Source of the DNA: Sorangium cellulosum So0157-2
GTDB lineage: Bacteria; Myxococcota_A; Polyangia; Polyangiales; Polyangiaceae
DNA length: 64,000 bases
Assembly: GCF_000418325.1 (NCBI RefSeq)
Contig: NC_021658.1
Location: forward strand, 2,294,001-2,358,000
Direction: 5' to 3'
Shown: positions 16,524-25,037 of the stretch, in pieces
How positions within the stretch are numbered: the first letter of the stretch is position 1
Layout: each line of letters opens with the position of its first letter
The notes under the pieces: generated by a model
Databases searched by the model: none
The model's input: only the letters and a program-made list of their open reading frames with translations
What the model was told of the DNA's origin: nothing
Program-made: the position numbers and the translations under genes

Positions 16524-17054
16524 ATGCCTGCATCGAAGCGCTCGGACAGCGAGCGCCGCAATTCCCCCGTCCGCGAGGCGATCGTCATCGCCGTTCAGCT
16601 CCCCGAGGCCGCAGAGGCCGACGTTCATCGATCGCTCTCCGAGCTCAAGCAGCTGCTCCTCGGCCTCGACATCGCCGTCGTCGCGGAGGTCGCCGAGCAG
16701 GTCCTCGCGGAGATCGGCGCCGCGGAGACGCCGGCGCTGCTCCTGCTCAACGAGGCAGACCGCCTGGGCCGCGAGGAGCGCGACGCGCTCGCCCGCGAGC
16801 ACCCCGGCGCGCTCCTGATGAGCGCCCTCGATCGCCGGGACGGCGACGCGCTCCGGGCCCGGATCGACGCCTTCTTCGCGCAGCACCTCGTCGAGCGGAC
16901 CGTCTCGATCCCCTACGATCGTCAAGGCGTGCTCGCCGAGCTGCGCGACCGGCTGCAGGTGATCCGGGAAGAGTACGCCGACGAGCTCTCCGTCACGGTC
17001 CGCGGCACCCCGGAGGCGCTCGGAAAGCTCGCGGCGCGCCTCTCCGGCGGGTGA
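16524..17054 (+). pseudogene. hflX: HflX GTPase with the G domain deleted in frame
   Basis: The 176-codon frame begins like HflX (REAIVIAVQLPEAAE, then SLSELKQLLLGLDIAVVAEV) and, after that sentence, jumps to the C-terminal part (VLAEIGAAETPALLLLNEAD, later DAFFAQHLVERTVSIPYD and RQGVLAELRDRLQVI). The glycine-rich linker, the G1 P-loop, switch regions and DxxG motif are missing, about 230 residues in all. What remains of the G4 motif reads NEAD instead of NKAD. The ATG has a good GGAGG and the frame is intact, so a short protein could still be made, but it cannot bind GTP. It is tail-to-tail with modC, 13 bases apart. Confidence 0.72.
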
Positions 17055-17067
17055 CGGCGCGATCCCG

Positions 17068-17817
17068 CTACGCGCCGCCGCCGCGCGCCGACGCGACGAG
17101 CTCCTCCACGAAGCGCGACGCCGGCCGGGCCGCCAGCTCCTCCCACGTCCCGGCCTGCGTCACGCGCCCCGCCTCCAGCACGGCGATGCGCCGCCCGAGG
17201 AGCCGCGCGTCCGCCGCGTCGTGCGTGACGACGATCGTCGGGAGGGCGAGCGCCTCCAGGTACCCCGCGAGGAACGCCCGCACCTCGCGGCGGGAATGGA
17301 CGTCGAGCGCGGCCAGCGGCTCGTCGAGCAGCAGCGCCCGCGGGCGCACGGAGAGCGCGCGCGCGAGCGCCACGCGCTGCTTCTCGCCCCCGGAGAGCGC
17401 CTCGGTCCGGCGGCCCGCGTGCTCGGCGATGCCGAGGTCGCGCATCGCCGCGTCCACCCGCGCATCGACGGACGCGCCGCTCCGGCGCGATGGATCGCTC
17501 CTCACCGCGAACGCGACGTTCTCCCGGACGCTGAGGTGCGGAAACAGCGCGTAGTCCTGCGGCACGTAGCCGATCCCGCGCCGCTCGACCGGCACGTCGA
17601 TGCCGGCCGCCGTGTCGAGGAGCACCGCGCCCCCGATCTCCACCCGCCCCCGCTCCACGGGGAGCACGCCGAGCAGGAGCGAGAGCAGGCTCGTCTTCCC
17701 CGCGCCGTTGGGCCCGACGAGGGCCAGCGTCCCCTCTCCGGTCTCGATCTCCGCGTCGATGCGCAGCCGGCCGACCCGCGCCGCCACGCGGGCGCGCAGC
17801 CCCTCCGCGCCGGTCAC
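17068..17817 (-). CDS. modC: Molybdate ABC transporter ATPase
   Basis: 249 residues: Walker A LVGPNGAGKTSLL, Q-loop YVPQDYALFPHLSV, signature LSGGEKQRVALARAL, Walker B LLLDEPLAALD, switch histidine VVTHDAADA. It is shorter than enterobacterial ModC (~350) because the C-terminal Mop/TOBE domain is absent. The GTG start overlaps the modB stop (GTGA). It energises molybdate (possibly tungstate) import with ModB and ModA. Its 3' end is duplicated at 3411-3614. Confidence 0.9.
   Translation of the reverse strand: MTGAEGLRARVAARVGRLRIDAEIETGEGTLALVGPNGAGKTSLLSLLLGVLPVERGRVEIGGAVLLDTAAGIDVPVERRGIGYVPQDYALFPHLSVRENVAFAVRSDPSRRSGASVDARVDAAMRDLGIAEHAGRRTEALSGGEKQRVALARALSVRPRALLLDEPLAALDVHSRREVRAFLAGYLEALALPTIVVTHDAADARLLGRRIAVLEAGRVTQAGTWEELAARPASRFVEELVASARGGGA
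17075..17278 (-). repeat. Direct duplication of modC 3' end (copy 2, within intact modC)
   Basis: Counterpart of 3411-3614. This copy is embedded in a full-length gene, so it is presumably the parental sequence. Confidence 0.88.
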
Positions 17818-18623
17818 GGCGCCGCCTCGCCGCGCCCGGCGGAGCGCCGCGCCGCGGCCCGCACGAGCAGGAGCAGCGCGAACGCCACGGCGACGAGGAC
17901 CATCGACAGCGCCTGCGCCGCGCGCATGTCCGACTCGAGCGCCGTGTAGATGGCGAGCGGCAGCGTCTGCGTCCGGCCTTGCAGGTTCCCGGCGAACATG
18001 AGCGTCGCGCCGAACTCGCCGAGGGAGCGCGCCCAGCTCATCGCCGCCCCCGCGACGAGCCCCGGGGCCGAGAGCGGCAGCGCCACGCGAAAGAACACCC
18101 GGAGCGGCGACGCGCCGAACGTCCGCGCCACCACCACGAGCTTCGGGTCGACCCGCCGGAACGCGCTCGTCGCCGCCTGCACGAAGAACGGCGCCGAGAC
18201 GAACACCTCGGCCATGACGACCGCCGCCGTCGTGAACGTCACCGACCACCCCTCCGGGTACAGCCAGCCGGCGAGGAGCCCGCGCCGCCCGAAGGCGAGC
18301 AGCATCGCGACCCCGGCGACCGCCGGCGGGATCACGATGGGCAGCTGCACCGCCGTCTCGACCGCGCGCGCGAGGCGCCCGCGCGCGCGCGCCAGCGTCC
18401 AGGCGAGCGGCGTCCCGAGGACCACCACGAGGGCGAGGCTGGCCGCCGTGGTGACGAGGCTCAGCCGCAGCGCGGGCCACACGAGCGGGTGGCGGAGCCC
18501 CTGCTCGACGTCCGCCGCCGTGGCCGTCACGAACAGCGCCAGGATCGGGACGGCCAGGAACGCCGCGAGGACCGCGCCGATCGCCGCCAGGGCGCCCTGC
18601 TCCGCGCGGAGGCGCGCGCTCAC
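17814..18623 (-). CDS. modB: Molybdate ABC transporter permease
   Basis: 269 residues with five to six membrane helices (AAIGAVLAAFLAVPILALF first) and the binding-protein-dependent permease EAA motif near the C-terminus (MSWARSLGEFGATLMFAGN). The GTG start overlaps the modA stop, and the stop overlaps the modC start. It forms the inner-membrane channel of the ModABC importer. The EFGATLMFAGN segment is characteristic of ModB rather than of sulfate permeases. Confidence 0.9.
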   Translation of the reverse strand: MSARLRAEQGALAAIGAVLAAFLAVPILALFVTATAADVEQGLRHPLVWPALRLSLVTTAASLALVVVLGTPLAWTLARARGRLARAVETAVQLPIVIPPAVAGVAMLLAFGRRGLLAGWLYPEGWSVTFTTAAVVMAEVFVSAPFFVQAATSAFRRVDPKLVVVARTFGASPLRVFFRVALPLSAPGLVAGAAMSWARSLGEFGATLMFAGNLQGRTQTLPLAIYTALESDMRAAQALSMVLVAVAFALLLLVRAAARRSAGRGEAAP

Positions 18624-19495
18624 GAGCCCGATCCGCCCCCGGACGGCGCGAGGAACCCGGCGCGCCGCAGCGCGCTCTGCCCGGCCTCCGAGCGCACGAG
18701 GTCGACCCAGGCGCGCGCGAGCCCGGGGTGCGCGGCGCCGGCCACGACCGCGATCGGGTACCCGGCGACGACGTTGACCTCGGGCGGGATCGCCACGACG
18801 GTCACGCCGCCCTGCGCCGCCTGCGCGTCGGTCCGGTAGACCACGCCGGCCTGCGCCTCCCCGAGGCGCACCTTGGTGAGCACCTGGCGCACGTTGAGCT
18901 CGCGCGAGGCGACCTTGGCCTCGACGCGCGCGCGGAAGCCCGCGCCCAGGGACGCGGACGCGCGATCGAGGATCTGCAGCGTGTAGCGGCCGATCGGGAC
19001 CTCCGGGGCGCCGAGGACGATCCGGTCCGCGCCGGGGAGGTCGGCGAGCCCCCGGATCGCGCCGGCGCTCTCGCGCGCGACGACGAGGACGGGCTCGTTG
19101 CGCGCGAAGACGACCGGGCCCACGGCGCGCCCGGACGTCGCGAGCTCGTCCATGTGGCGCTGATCGGCCGAGGCGAACACGTCGGCCGCGGCGCCGTGCT
19201 CGAGCTGCGTGCGGAGCTCCTGCGTGCCGGCGAAGTTGAACGTGACCTCGACGCCGGGGTGAGCGCGCTCGAAGTCCTCGCCCATCGCGGTGAACACCTC
19301 GCGGAGCGAGGCGGCGGCGAAGACGGCGAGCCTGTCCTCGCGCGGGGCAGACGGAGGCTCCGAGCGCCCGCAGCCGGACATGGCGACGAGGCACGCCGCG
19401 AGGACCAGGCGCGGGAAGGCGCGCAGCAGGCGTCGTCGGGCGAGGTTCATCGGCGAGGCCCCTGGGGGCCGTCTCCTCCCCGCGCGCGATGTCAT
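18620..19495 (-). CDS. modA: Molybdate-binding lipoprotein
   Basis: Signal peptide with lipobox (LVAMSGC), then the ModA core: LAVFAAASLREVFTAMGEDF, FNFAGTQELRTQLEHG, ADVFASAD, later GAPEVPIGRY and EAQAGVVYRTDA. These are the ligand-loop segments that hold the oxyanion. I used the ATG that overlaps the upstream regulator stop (ATGA) and has GGAGGT nine bases ahead; an internal ATG 15 codons later (MNLARRRLLRAF) gives a more typical signal peptide. First of the modABC transcript, coupled to its regulator. Confidence 0.88.
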   Translation of the reverse strand: MTSRAGRRRPPGASPMNLARRRLLRAFPRLVLAACLVAMSGCGRSEPPSAPREDRLAVFAAASLREVFTAMGEDFERAHPGVEVTFNFAGTQELRTQLEHGAAADVFASADQRHMDELATSGRAVGPVVFARNEPVLVVARESAGAIRGLADLPGADRIVLGAPEVPIGRYTLQILDRASASLGAGFRARVEAKVASRELNVRQVLTKVRLGEAQAGVVYRTDAQAAQGGVTVVAIPPEVNVVAGYPIAVVAGAAHPGLARAWVDLVRSEAGQSALRRAGFLAPSGGGSGS

Positions 19496-20577
19496 GCCGC
19501 CCGCACCTCCGCGATCCGCTCGCCCGCCGGGCGGACGTCGTAGCCGAGGACCGACAGCTCGCGGCGGAACGGCCCCGAGACGAGCACGTCGAGCAGGCGC
19601 TGGACCCGCGCGTCGGCGAGCGACGCGCGCGGGATCGCGAGGTCGTAGCGCTCCTCGGCCAGGGCGACGAAGCCGAGCCCGAACGCCATCGCCGCGTCGC
19701 GCGTGGCGACGCCCGTGTCCGCCGCGCCCATGGCCACGGCGCGCGCGACGTCGAGGTGGCCGGCGGCGCGGAGCGGCGGCCTGCGCGCGAGCTCGATCGG
19801 CAGCCCGTGCCCGCGCACCTCGCGCTCGAGGAGCCGCTGGGCGCCCGCGCCCGCCTCGCGCCCGACGAGGCGCAGGCCGGGGCGGCCGAGGTCGGCCGCG
19901 CCGCGGATCCGGGCCGCGTCCTCGCGGCGGACCACGAGGCCCGCCTCCCAGCGCGCGAGCGTGATGAGGGCGATCGGCTCGGCGTGCCCGAGCTTCCGGA
20001 CGTCGGCGACGTTCGCCTCGCCGGTGCGCGCGTCGACGAGGTGGACGCCCGCGACGTGGGCGCGCTGCCTGCCGAGCGCCTGGAGGGCCGCGGTGCTCGA
20101 CCGGGGGAACCAGAGGAACCGCCCCGGCCCCGGCCGCGTGTTGAGCCGGTCGGCGAGCAGCCCGAGCCCCGCCGCGCAGCCCATCACGACGACGTTGTCC
20201 TCGACCTCCGCCAGCGCCCGGAGGGGCTCGACGTCCGCCTTCCCGCGCCGCTCGCCGGTCACGATGCCGTCCGCCGCCGTCCGCGCCGCGTCGTGGTCGA
20301 GCGGGTAGGCGACCCAGCGGCCCGCGATGCGCGCCACCGCGGCGCGGCCGAGGGCCGCCGGTGCGTCCGCCGCGCCCGGCGCGCCGAAGAGGTCCTCGAC
20401 CTGGCAGTCGAGGGCGCGCGCGACGCGCAGCGCGACGTCGACCGCCGGCGTCGCGCGGCCCGCCTCGATGGCGCCCACGCTCTGCCGCGTGAGCCCGGCG
20501 CGCTCCGCGAGCGCGATCTGCGACAGCCCGCGCTCCTCGCGCCGCTCGCGGACCCGGTTGGCGGCTCGATCGGCCAT
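19492..20577 (-). CDS. XRE-family regulator with periplasmic-binding-protein-like effector domain
   Basis: 361 residues. The first ~65 form a Cro/CI-type helix-turn-helix (LSQIALAERAGLTRQSVGAI, then a VARALDCQVEDLF element). The rest resembles a type II substrate-binding domain of the molybdate/tungstate kind (VVVMGCAAGLGLLADRL, RFLWFPRSSTAALQALG, VAMGAADTGVATRDAAMAFG). The domain probably senses molybdate or a related ligand and controls the adjoining modABC, whose first gene overlaps its stop codon. This one-protein sensor design replaces ModE, of which there is no sign in the window. Confidence 0.83.
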   Translation of the reverse strand: MADRAANRVRERREERGLSQIALAERAGLTRQSVGAIEAGRATPAVDVALRVARALDCQVEDLFGAPGAADAPAALGRAAVARIAGRWVAYPLDHDAARTAADGIVTGERRGKADVEPLRALAEVEDNVVVMGCAAGLGLLADRLNTRPGPGRFLWFPRSSTAALQALGRQRAHVAGVHLVDARTGEANVADVRKLGHAEPIALITLARWEAGLVVRREDAARIRGAADLGRPGLRLVGREAGAGAQRLLEREVRGHGLPIELARRPPLRAAGHLDVARAVAMGAADTGVATRDAAMAFGLGFVALAEERYDLAIPRASLADARVQRLLDVLVSGPFRRELSVLGYDVRPAGERIAEVRAA

Positions 20578-20678
20578 GGCGCGTATGCTTTACACCGAGG
20601 AACGCGTGCTTGTCACCGCCTTCGCGCGCGGACGCCCCGGCGGCCGAGCCATCCCGCTCGGCCGCCCGCGCAGGAGCG

Positions 20679-21494
20679 TCATGGCGCGTCGGCTCCTGCG
20701 GGACCGTCGAGCCGGCGTGAGCGCGCGCGCCGCTCGCCTCGAGCGTCCGCCGACGCCGATGGATGGTCGCCGAGGAGCGGTCGCCACGCGCACTCCTTCG
20801 GCAAGAGAGCCCAGATGACGTCGGCGTTCGGGTGAAACCCGATCTCCCGCAGCACGCGGGGCCTCGAGATGCGGTCCATCCTGAACATTCGCGGCTCGTT
20901 CTTCCCCGTGTCCAGGGCGAGCACGTACCAGACAGGGCTCTGGACCAGGAGCCCGTGCGGCTCCACGCGCCTCCTCGACGGCTTCCCCTCGCGGTCGCGG
21001 TAGTCGAACGCGAGACCGACACCCGAGGAGAACGACGCCTCGAACAGCCTCACGAGCTCCGCGGGAGGCGCCCCGGCTCCGGCGATCACGGGCGCGCTCG
21101 CCGGCTCGCCGACGATGACCCTGCGGCAGAGGGCGCGCAGCTCTCGCGCTCGTTCAGGAGGGAGGCTGCCGAGGAGCTTGGCCAGCGCGGAGCTGGCGGC
21201 GCTGCTCCACGGGAGATCGCTCGCGGCCTGAGACAGGCGCGCGGCGAGCCAGAGCGTCACGATCTCGGCGACCGAGAGGTGCACGGCGGTGACGCCCCGA
21301 CCCGCGTCGAGCCGGATCCCCCCGCCGGGGCCGGCCTCGCCCTCGACGTTGAGGCCGCGCTCCCTCAGCGTCGCGAGATCCCTGCGCACCGTGCGGGCGC
21401 TGACCCCGAGCGCGGCGGCCAGCTCGGCGACGGTCGCCGTTCCCCGCGCGCGCAGCAGATCGGAGAGCTCCATGACGCGGAGGGCGCGCGACAT
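20679..21494 (-). CDS. DeoR/YafY-type WYL-domain transcriptional regulator
   Basis: 271 residues: an N-terminal HTH (TVAELAAALGVSARTVRRDL) and a WYL domain (~120-220) with FDYRDREGKPSRRRVEPHGL and VWYVLALD. WYL domains commonly bind nucleic acid or nucleotide ligands, and YafY-like regulators often answer to DNA damage. The C-terminal ~40 residues are low-complexity. It is divergent from an AlkD-like repair protein with only 42 bases between starts and a perfect palindrome in that gap, so it probably represses itself and the repair gene. Confidence 0.85.
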   Translation of the reverse strand: MSRALRVMELSDLLRARGTATVAELAAALGVSARTVRRDLATLRERGLNVEGEAGPGGGIRLDAGRGVTAVHLSVAEIVTLWLAARLSQAASDLPWSSAASSALAKLLGSLPPERARELRALCRRVIVGEPASAPVIAGAGAPPAELVRLFEASFSSGVGLAFDYRDREGKPSRRRVEPHGLLVQSPVWYVLALDTGKNEPRMFRMDRISRPRVLREIGFHPNADVIWALLPKECAWRPLLGDHPSASADARGERRARSRRLDGPAGADAP

Positions 21495-21498
21495 ATGG

Positions 21499-21513
21499 TG
21501 ACAGAATCTGTCA
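21499..21513. promoter_or_regulatory. Palindromic operator between WYL regulator and AlkD-like gene
   Basis: TGACAGAATCTGTCA is a perfect 7-1-7 inverted repeat, five bases from the regulator ATG and 23 bases before the AlkD-like ATG. Its position over both promoters fits the binding site of the adjacent WYL regulator. Confidence 0.7.
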
Positions 21514-21536
21514 GGGTTACACGCTAGTCAACGCCC

Positions 21537-22649
21537 ATGTCCAACCCGCTGAAGGACCTCTTCGACGAGCGGGCCGTCCGCTCGATCGCCCGCGATCTTC
21601 GCGCGGCCCATCCAGGCTTCGACGAGCGCGCCTTCGCCCGCGGCTGCCTGGCCGGCCTCGCCGACCTCGGGCTCACGGGCCGCGCCGCCCACATCGCGGA
21701 CGTCATGCACCACCACCTGCCGCAGCCGTTTCCGAGGGCGGCGCGGGTGATCGTCGCCTCGCTCGGGCCCGAGCTGCCTCGGAGCGACGCGTTCGGCCTC
21801 GAGCCGCTGCGGTACATGCCGCACGTGTTCTACGTCGCGAAGCGCGGGCTCGATCACTTCGAGGACGCGATGACCGCTCAATACGAGCTGACGAAGCGGT
21901 TCTCGGCGGAGTTCAGCATCCGCTCGTTCCTGACGAGACACCCTGACGCGACGGCCCGAAGGCTCCGCGCGTGGGCCGCCGACCCGAACGTGCATGTGCG
22001 GCGGCTGGTCTCAGAGGGGACGCGTCCACGGTTGCCGTGGGCCCCGCGGCTCCGCGCCTTCCAGCGGGACCCAGGCCCGGTCATCGACCTGCTCGAGCTC
22101 CTCAAGGACGATCCCGAGCGATACGTGCAGCGCTCCGTCGCCAACAACATCAATGACATCAGCAAAGACCACCCGGCCATCGCGGCGAGCCTCTGCCGGC
22201 GGTGGCTCGACGATGCGCCGCCCGGGCGACGGTGGATCGTGCGCCACGCGCTCCGATCGCTCGTGAAGAAGGGAGATCGGGGCGCGCTCGATGCGCTCGG
22301 CTTCGGAGAGGAGCCGAGCGTCGAGATCGCGGCGGCGTCTCTCTCCCCACGATCGGTGAAGCTCGGCGGAGCGCTCCGCTTCTCGTTCGAGATCGCGTCG
22401 ACGGCCCCGCGCGGCCAGGAGCTGCTCGTCGACTGTGCCGTGCATTTCGTCAAGGCGAACGGCGCGACGCGGAAGAAGGTCTTCAAGCTGCGGAAGCTCG
22501 CCCTGCCGCCCGCGGGTCGAGCCGAGATCTCTGGCAAGGTCTCGTTCGAGGAGATGACCCCCCGCCGCCATTATCCGGGCCTCCACCGCATCGATGTGCT
22601 GATCAACGGCGTGGCGCACCCCCTCGGGCAGTTCGAGGTGATCCGGTAA
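21537..22649 (+). CDS. AlkD-like DNA alkylation repair protein
   Basis: 370 residues. The helical-repeat core (~10-230) includes PSEG-like features of the AlkD/HEAT glycosylase family: FSAEFSIRSFLTRHPDATAR, NVHVRRLVSEGTRPRLPWA, RYVQRSVANNINDISKDHP and GRRWIVRHALRSLVKKGD. AlkD excises bulky or cationic alkylated bases without base flipping. After residue ~240 there is an extra beta-rich domain (PRSVKLGGALRFSFEIAS, then LLVDCAVHFVKANGATRKK) absent from short AlkD but present in a common longer subfamily. Regulation by the divergent WYL protein is likely. Confidence 0.86.
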   Translation: MSNPLKDLFDERAVRSIARDLRAAHPGFDERAFARGCLAGLADLGLTGRAAHIADVMHHHLPQPFPRAARVIVASLGPELPRSDAFGLEPLRYMPHVFYVAKRGLDHFEDAMTAQYELTKRFSAEFSIRSFLTRHPDATARRLRAWAADPNVHVRRLVSEGTRPRLPWAPRLRAFQRDPGPVIDLLELLKDDPERYVQRSVANNINDISKDHPAIAASLCRRWLDDAPPGRRWIVRHALRSLVKKGDRGALDALGFGEEPSVEIAAASLSPRSVKLGGALRFSFEIASTAPRGQELLVDCAVHFVKANGATRKKVFKLRKLALPPAGRAEISGKVSFEEMTPRRHYPGLHRIDVLINGVAHPLGQFEVIR

Positions 22650-23023
22650 CAGAGCGCTCGAGCGCGCCCTCGTCGATGAGACCCGCCTTGCCCTGGAGCC
22701 GCACGCGACGGCCCAAGGCCGGGCAGGCTCATCGTCCTTGCCCGGCGAGCTCCCCCGCGCGCCAGGGTCGCTCCCGCTGGGTCGGACCCGCACAGAGGCC
22801 GCGAAGAACATGCATGCTTCCCGGATTTTCGCGCTGTTCCCGGCGGCCTGCCGTGCTCCGGCGCGATGCCGGCGCGCCGCGGCCGCCCCCGGCGCGGCTC
22901 CGGGGGCAGCTTGCTCCCCGCGCCGCCCGGCCTAGCTTTTGAGAGGGGCCCAGCCACGAAGGAGCGATTGCCTCTCGATCCGCTGGCCCGCTGGTCCCGT
23001 CGAGAGCAGGGAGGAACTTCGTC
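22650..23023. other. Intergenic, no gene seen
   Basis: 374 bases of uniformly GC-rich sequence between the AlkD-like gene and the sensor kinase. A GGGAGG lies just ahead of the kinase ATG. I see no conserved ORF, repeat or convincing terminator. Confidence 0.5.
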
Positions 23024-24451
23024 ATGCCGACGCGGACGCGCTTCGAGGCCACGGCGAGGAGGGGCTACGCCATCCTGACCCTGCTCCTGGCGATCGGCAT
23101 GGCGTTCTCCATTCGACGGTTCTCGTCCGTGGCGGACGCTCAGATCCAGTGGCTGAGCGCGCAAGAGCGCAACATCACCCTCGTGGAGCGGCTCCGGTGG
23201 ACCACCGAGCTCATCGTGTCTCACGGCAGGGGCTATCTCGTCTCCGGAAATCGAGAGCTCCTCGACGAGGCCGAGGGCGCCAAGGCGCGCTTTCGCGAGA
23301 ACATCCGCGCGCTCCGCGCCCAGCCGCTCAGCCCGACGGCTCTCCAGCTGCTCGCGGACGTCGAGGCGGAGGCCGCGCGCTTCTTCCTGCTTCAGAGAGA
23401 GCTGCTCGCAGCCCGGGAGCGGACCGACGGCGCGGGCCTCATCGCGCGCCGCTTCGACGAGGAGCTGCGGCCGCTTCGCCGAGAGCTCTATCGCTCCATC
23501 GAGCGCCTCGTCGATCACAAGGAGTTTGCCATCGAGGCCGCCTATGCCGGTGAGCGGGCGGAGCGAGCCGAGCTCGTGCTGCGCCTGTACGGCCTGCTGG
23601 TCCTCTTGGCGTCGGCCGGCCTCGGGATCGCGTGGTACTTCACGAGGCGGCTCGGCAACCTGTACCACCAGGTGCGGGAGGCGCGCGAGGCCGCGCGCCG
23701 GGCGGTGACGGCCCGCAACGAGCTCATGGGCATCGTGGCCCACGACCTGCGCAACCCGCTCAGCGCCATCACGTTGAAGGCCGCGCGGCTGCGGAGGGCG
23801 GCCGGCTCCGAGCAGGTACGGCAGCAGGCGGAGTCGATCGAGAACGTCGCCAAGCGCATGGAGCAGCTCATCCGGACCATGCTCGACGCGGCGACCCTGG
23901 AAGCCAGCAAGTTCTCGGTGACGCCCGCGCCGTGCGCCGTCGACGATCTCCTGCGCGAGACCCTGGAGCTGTTCGGGCCGCTCGCCGAATCCAAGCGGGT
24001 CCGGCTCGAGCAGAGCGTGAGCGCGCCCGGGCTCGTGATCTTCGCGGAGCGGGGGCGCGTGCTCCAGGTGCTGTCGAACCTCGTCGGCAACGCGCTGAAG
24101 TTCACGCCTCAGGGCGGCCGCGTGACCCTCTCGGTCGACCGGGAGAGCGAGGCGGCCCGCTTCGGCGTCTTCGACACGGGACCGGGGATCCCCCGCGAGG
24201 ACCTCCAGAGCATCTTCGAGCGGTTCTGGAAGGTCGAGGCGCCCGGGGAGCGGGGCACCGGGCTCGGGCTCTACATCGCCAAGGGGATCGTCGACGCGCA
24301 CGGAGGCCGCATCTGGGCGGAGAGCGAGGTCGGGCGCGGCGCCCGGTTCTACGTCACGCTCCCGCTCGCCGATCCCGCCGCGCACCGGGCGCCCGCCGCG
24401 GAGGAGGCGCCTGCGCTGTCCGCGGAGGGCGACCCTCGCGCAGGCGGGTGA
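23024..24451 (+). CDS. Membrane sensor histidine kinase with CHASE3-like sensor
   Basis: 475 residues: first helix ~15-30, an extracytoplasmic helical sensor region ~35-180 (EERNITLVERLRWTTELI-like pattern and VSHGRGYLVSGNRELL, as in CHASE3), second helix ~187-207, dimerisation domain with H240 in IVAHDLRNPLSAI, and HATPase_c with N box LSNLVGNALKFTP, G1 FDTGPGIP, F box IFERFW and G2 GTGLGLYIAKGI. No receiver or response regulator is adjacent, so it is an orphan kinase. Ligand unknown. Confidence 0.92.
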   Translation: MPTRTRFEATARRGYAILTLLLAIGMAFSIRRFSSVADAQIQWLSAQERNITLVERLRWTTELIVSHGRGYLVSGNRELLDEAEGAKARFRENIRALRAQPLSPTALQLLADVEAEAARFFLLQRELLAARERTDGAGLIARRFDEELRPLRRELYRSIERLVDHKEFAIEAAYAGERAERAELVLRLYGLLVLLASAGLGIAWYFTRRLGNLYHQVREAREAARRAVTARNELMGIVAHDLRNPLSAITLKAARLRRAAGSEQVRQQAESIENVAKRMEQLIRTMLDAATLEASKFSVTPAPCAVDDLLRETLELFGPLAESKRVRLEQSVSAPGLVIFAERGRVLQVLSNLVGNALKFTPQGGRVTLSVDRESEAARFGVFDTGPGIPREDLQSIFERFWKVEAPGERGTGLGLYIAKGIVDAHGGRIWAESEVGRGARFYVTLPLADPAAHRAPAAEEAPALSAEGDPRAGG

Positions 24452-24494
24452 GGCGCCCGCTGGGACGCGAGCCCCGCCCGCGGCGCCCTGCGCG

Positions 24495-25037
24495 TCACCG
24501 CCGCTCGCCGGCCGGCGCGTCCTCCCGGACCCGCGCGTAGAGCAGGACGTCGCCCACCCGCCCGTCCTTCACCACGTGCCGGCGCATCCGCGCCTCGAAC
24601 GCGTAACCCGCCTTCTCGAGCACGCGGACCGACGCGCGGTTCCAGTCGAAGATCCCCGCCTGGACGCGCTCGAGGCCGAGCTGCTCGAAGCCCGCCCGCG
24701 TCAGCGCGATCACCGCCTCGGTGGCCAGCCCGCGGCCCCAGTAGGCCGCGCCGAGCCAGTAGCCGATCTCGGCGGTGCAGCGGTGCACGTCGTCGAAGCG
24801 CTCGAGCCCGATCGCGCCGGCCGCCTCCCCGTCCACCACGATCGCCAGGGCCTCGGCGGGCTGCGCGCGCGAGGCGCACAGCGCCACCCAGCCCTCGGCG
24901 TCGGCGCGCGTGTACGGGTGCGGAAAGCGATCCCGGACGTTCGCCCAGATGCGGCGGTCGTTCGCGTTCTTCACGAGCGCGTCCACGTCGGCCGCGGTCC
25001 AGGGACGGAGCGTGAGAGAGGGGGTCTCGATGATCAT
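24495..25037 (-). CDS. GNAT acetyltransferase, RimJ/RimL type
   Basis: 180 residues: LTLRPWTAADVDALVKNAND at the N-terminus, EIGYWLGAAYWGRGLATEAV (motif A) and FDWNRASVRVLEKAGYAFE (motif B). This is the RimJ/RimL-like class that acetylates protein N-termini or small amines. Its ATG overlaps the stop of the upstream HisZ-like gene, so the two are coupled. Substrate not evident. Confidence 0.88.
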   Translation of the reverse strand: MIIETPSLTLRPWTAADVDALVKNANDRRIWANVRDRFPHPYTRADAEGWVALCASRAQPAEALAIVVDGEAAGAIGLERFDDVHRCTAEIGYWLGAAYWGRGLATEAVIALTRAGFEQLGLERVQAGIFDWNRASVRVLEKAGYAFEARMRRHVVKDGRVGDVLLYARVREDAPAGERR

